Below, piece after piece: positions 5,830-8,051 of a DNA stretch of 8,051 bases. Under the pieces are notes generated by a model. It did not search any database, was not told the origin of the DNA, and saw only the letters and a program-made list of their open reading frames with translations. The number at the start of each line of letters is the position of its first letter. Position 1 is the stretch's first letter. The DNA is from Methanosarcinaceae archaeon. Its GTDB lineage: Archaea > Halobacteriota > Methanosarcinia > Methanosarcinales > Methanosarcinaceae. Location: positions 1 to 8,051 of the forward strand of contig DQIO01000226.1 of the NCBI GenBank assembly GCA_020793555.1, written 5' to 3'. The translations under genes were made by a program, and so were the position numbers.

Positions 5830-7833
5830 ATGAAAATATTAGACAATAAAAATTGGTCCAAAATCACTGTTATTGGATTTCTGCTGGTCATTTGTCTGCT
5901 GTCAATCTATTATTTTCATTTTGTCTTAAAAACTGAAGTTGTCTTTGTGCATCTTTTTTATATTCCGATCACTCTTGCGTGCTTATGGTGGTCACGCAGG
6001 GGTATAGCAGTTGCGATATTTCTTGCCCTGATGCTTTTAGTTTCGCATATCCTGAGCCCGCTTGAGAGCTTTATCTGGGCAGATATGACGCGAGCATCCA
6101 TGTTTTTGATCGTTGGCACGGTGATTGCCGTTCTGAATGCTAAAATGCTGGCACTGATGGAAAAACTGCGGCTGCACGGGGAAACACTGGAGCAGCAGGT
6201 GGAAGTGCGTACAAAAGAGATCAGGGAACTGCAGGAAAAGCAGTATGCAATTCTGGATGGCATAGGGGATGCGATCATTGTTCTGAATAATGAATTGAAT
6301 ATCATTTGGGCAAACAGGATAGCTATAGAGCGATATGGGACTATTACTGGTAAAAAGTGCTATGAGGCATTAAAATGGCTAAAAGAACCCTGTTCTGACT
6401 GTGTTGCCAGGAAGACGTTTACGGAATGCATGATTGACAGGAATACGTTTGCGCAATGTGCGGTCACGTCAGCTGAAAAAGAAGGCATCCTGAAAAGTGG
6501 AGAACGGATCAATTTTATAGCCACCTGCTCTCCGGCCAGAGACCGCAATGGAACGGTTATCTCTGTTGTCGAGGTACTTCATGACATCACTGAGCGTAAG
6601 CGCGCAGAGGATGAGATACTCGCAATGAACCGCAACCTGTCTACTATGTATTCAATCGCAACAATTGCGACCCGGTCCTTTGAACTTGACGAAATTTTGA
6701 ATGGAATTCTTAAGGAGACACTCGATTTTCTTGAGATTGCAGCTGGTGAGATTTATTTAATAGACGAAGATGCCGGCGAGGCGGTTTTACATGTACAACA
6801 TGGCTTTCCGGATGAATTTGTAAAAAAGGTTCGTAGCATACCACTTGACAGTCCTACTGTTGCATCGATACTGGAATTGCAAGAGCCTATTATCACACAA
6901 GAACTACCGTCCGGTGAAGAAACGGTTAAGTCCGCAGAATATGGCATTGAAAAAGTTGTGATCTTCCAGTTATGTTCGCGTGAAAAAGTAGTTGGTTTTG
7001 TTGCCCTGTCGGTTCCGGCAGAGCGCGAGATTGGCATAAAGGATATGCTCCTACTGGTATCTATCGGCAATCAGGCTGGAATTGTAGTTGAAAATGTACG
7101 TTTGTTCGAAGAAACGAAAAAATCCTACGAAGAACTCAAATCTCTTGACAGGATGAAGGACGAGTTCTTGTCCAACGTAAGTCATGAACTTAAAACACCT
7201 CTTGTTTCGATTGAAGGGTATAGTGAGGTATTAAGTGCCGGCACATTAGGTGAACTCAATGAGCAGCAGAAAAAAGCTGTTGATACTGTTATGCGCAATG
7301 CTGACAGGCTTGAACGTTTGATCAATTCGATCCTGTACTTGAGTATTGAAGAGGCGGGAAGGATGCAATATATATTCAAACCTCTCCAGATTGCTAATGT
7401 CATTGAAAAGTCAATCTCGGATATGCTTCTACAGATCAAGAGGAATAATCTCAATATTAAAAAAGAAGTCCAGGATAATTTACCTTTGATCCAGGCAGAT
7501 GAAGATAGGATTCTGCAGGTTATGGTCAATCTAATTAGTAATTCAGTTAAATTTACGACATCCGGTGAGATTGTAGTTAAGGCGTATGTGGATAAAGATG
7601 ATGATAACCTGCATATTGAGGTAAACGACACCGGAATTGGAATATCTAAAGAGCATATTAACAATTTATTTGATAGATTTTATCAGGGTGATGCCTCTAT
7701 GAAACGTAAGTATGGGGGGACTGGTTTGGGTTTGCATATCAGCAAACATATCGTTGAAGCACATAAAGGGAAGATATGGGCAGAAAGCGAAGAAGGGGTT
7801 GGAACAACGATTCATTTTACTCTTCCGATGTGA
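5830..7833 (+). CDS. Membrane PAS-GAF sensor histidine kinase
   Basis: This 667-residue protein starts with a compact membrane module of about four predicted helices (roughly 12-32, 37-55, 58-78 and 87-107) with very short loops. The segment VHLFYIPITLACLWWSRRG recalls an N-terminal membrane module I have seen in other kinases but cannot name. A helical linker (108-135) leads to a PAS domain at about 135-258 with Cys177, Cys188 and Cys191 in C-x10-C-x2-C spacing, plus Cys200, Cys210 and Cys233. A GAF domain covers about 270-427. HisKA at about 440-505 has the classical SHELKTP box with H452. HATPase has N571 (NLISNSVKF), G1 DTGIG at 600-604, LFDRFYQG and G2 GTGLG at 630-634. All catalytic motifs are intact. 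The HisKA type differs from the HDLLNPAG kinases upstream, so this is a separate lineage placed beside them, with its own leader. It probably senses a membrane or intracellular signal; the ligand and partner regulator are unknown. Confidence 0.94.
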   Translation: MKILDNKNWSKITVIGFLLVICLLSIYYFHFVLKTEVVFVHLFYIPITLACLWWSRRGIAVAIFLALMLLVSHILSPLESFIWADMTRASMFLIVGTVIAVLNAKMLALMEKLRLHGETLEQQVEVRTKEIRELQEKQYAILDGIGDAIIVLNNELNIIWANRIAIERYGTITGKKCYEALKWLKEPCSDCVARKTFTECMIDRNTFAQCAVTSAEKEGILKSGERINFIATCSPARDRNGTVISVVEVLHDITERKRAEDEILAMNRNLSTMYSIATIATRSFELDEILNGILKETLDFLEIAAGEIYLIDEDAGEAVLHVQHGFPDEFVKKVRSIPLDSPTVASILELQEPIITQELPSGEETVKSAEYGIEKVVIFQLCSREKVVGFVALSVPAEREIGIKDMLLLVSIGNQAGIVVENVRLFEETKKSYEELKSLDRMKDEFLSNVSHELKTPLVSIEGYSEVLSAGTLGELNEQQKKAVDTVMRNADRLERLINSILYLSIEEAGRMQYIFKPLQIANVIEKSISDMLLQIKRNNLNIKKEVQDNLPLIQADEDRILQVMVNLISNSVKFTTSGEIVVKAYVDKDDDNLHIEVNDTGIGISKEHINNLFDRFYQGDASMKRKYGGTGLGLHISKHIVEAHKGKIWAESEEGVGTTIHFTLPM

Positions 7834-8051
7834 GATGGTTTTGGCAGTTAAGTTCAAAGTTGTCAAAGATGGGTTTTAACAATTGCATAGTGGATATTAT
7901 TAAGAATTGGTGGGGTAAAATGAATGTTTTAGGCTAAATGGCGACAGGGCTGAATAGTTACAAGAATTGTAACTATTCAGCTATGCATAAACGTTATCGG
8001 TAGATTGAATAGTTCATAAATAGATAGTGGCACAACAATTGACTGGAAGTT
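7834..8051. other. Non-coding tail after the last kinase
   Basis: No supported gene is present. The stretch is A+T-rich and holds the perfect hairpin at 7949-7981, listed separately, and a further copy of the nine-base string TGAATAGTT at 8006-8014. No obvious U-rich terminator follows the stop at 7833; GGTTTTAAC at 7872-7880 is the only short T run. A following gene may start beyond the window. Confidence 0.45.
7949..7981. repeat. Perfect 15-bp inverted repeat (hairpin)
   Basis: GCTGAATAGTTACAA (7949-7963) and TTGTAACTATTCAGC (7967-7981) are exact reverse complements separated by the three bases GAA. A G-T wobble pair adds one more step outside (7948 with 7982). It lies 115 bases after the last kinase stop. 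No T tract follows on either strand, so a classical intrinsic terminator is not supported. It could be a binding site for a dimeric protein, an RNA processing or stability hairpin, or a small mobile-element or repeat-family unit. The sequence does not decide between these. Confidence 0.8.

Noticed and set aside
7182..7664. A 160-codon minus-strand open frame opposite the HisKA-HATPase of the last kinase
   Set aside because: It is a shadow of clear coding sequence, with no domain likeness.
7869..7937. A 22-codon small open frame after the last kinase
   Set aside because: It has no ribosome site before its ATG and no recognisable feature; a frame this short is expected by chance.
7949..7981. 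Reading the hairpin as an intrinsic terminator of the last kinase
   Set aside because: It is 115 bases past the stop codon and lacks a T run after either arm. Archaeal termination relies mainly on T tracts.
7949..8014. Reading the repeated TGAATAGTT strings as the start of a CRISPR array
   Set aside because: The shared unit is only nine bases, two of the three copies form one palindrome, and no regular spacer pattern exists.

Overview
The window is a cluster of multidomain sensor histidine kinases, all on the + strand, most likely from a methanogenic or methane-cycling archaeon of the Methanosarcinales/Methanomicrobia type. I infer this from recognition, not from a search. Two kinases carry the HDLLNPAG-type H-box that I associate with that group. 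One has the large Cache-type extracytoplasmic sensor common there. A PhnD-type binding domain is attached to kinase remnants, and the upstream region of the third gene has an A/T-rich TATA-like element rather than a clear bacterial -35/-10 pair. The DNA is A+T-rich throughout.

Layout: (1) 30-2285, an intact soluble kinase with four PAS domains, HisKA and HATPase. (2) 2288-3242, a decayed gene that starts two bases after the first gene stops. It once encoded a secreted or membrane-anchored PhnD-like binding domain, probably joined to a histidine kinase. It now has an out-of-frame internal deletion, a second deletion that joins the binding domain directly to the last part of a HATPase domain, and a nonsense codon. 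(3) 3320-5551, an intact membrane kinase with TM, Cache, TM, HAMP, one PAS, HisKA and HATPase. (4) 5830-7833, an intact membrane kinase of a different type, with four predicted TM helices, PAS, GAF, a classical SHELKTP HisKA and HATPase. The flanks are a 278-base gap before gene 4 and a 218-base tail that contains a perfect 15-bp hairpin.

How the genes relate: kinases 1 and 3 and the remnant between them share closely similar C-terminal catalytic regions, so they look like tandem paralogues with swapped sensor inputs. Kinase 4 is from another lineage. No response regulator, receiver domain or DNA-binding protein is visible, so the outputs lie elsewhere. Each intact kinase has exactly one PAS domain with the same C-x10-C-x2-C cysteine spacing, which may be a shared cofactor or redox site. 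The most noteworthy points are the scarred PhnD-kinase relic, this recurring cysteine PAS motif, and the long perfect hairpin near the right end. I see no CRISPR array, tRNA, rRNA, transposase or defence system.
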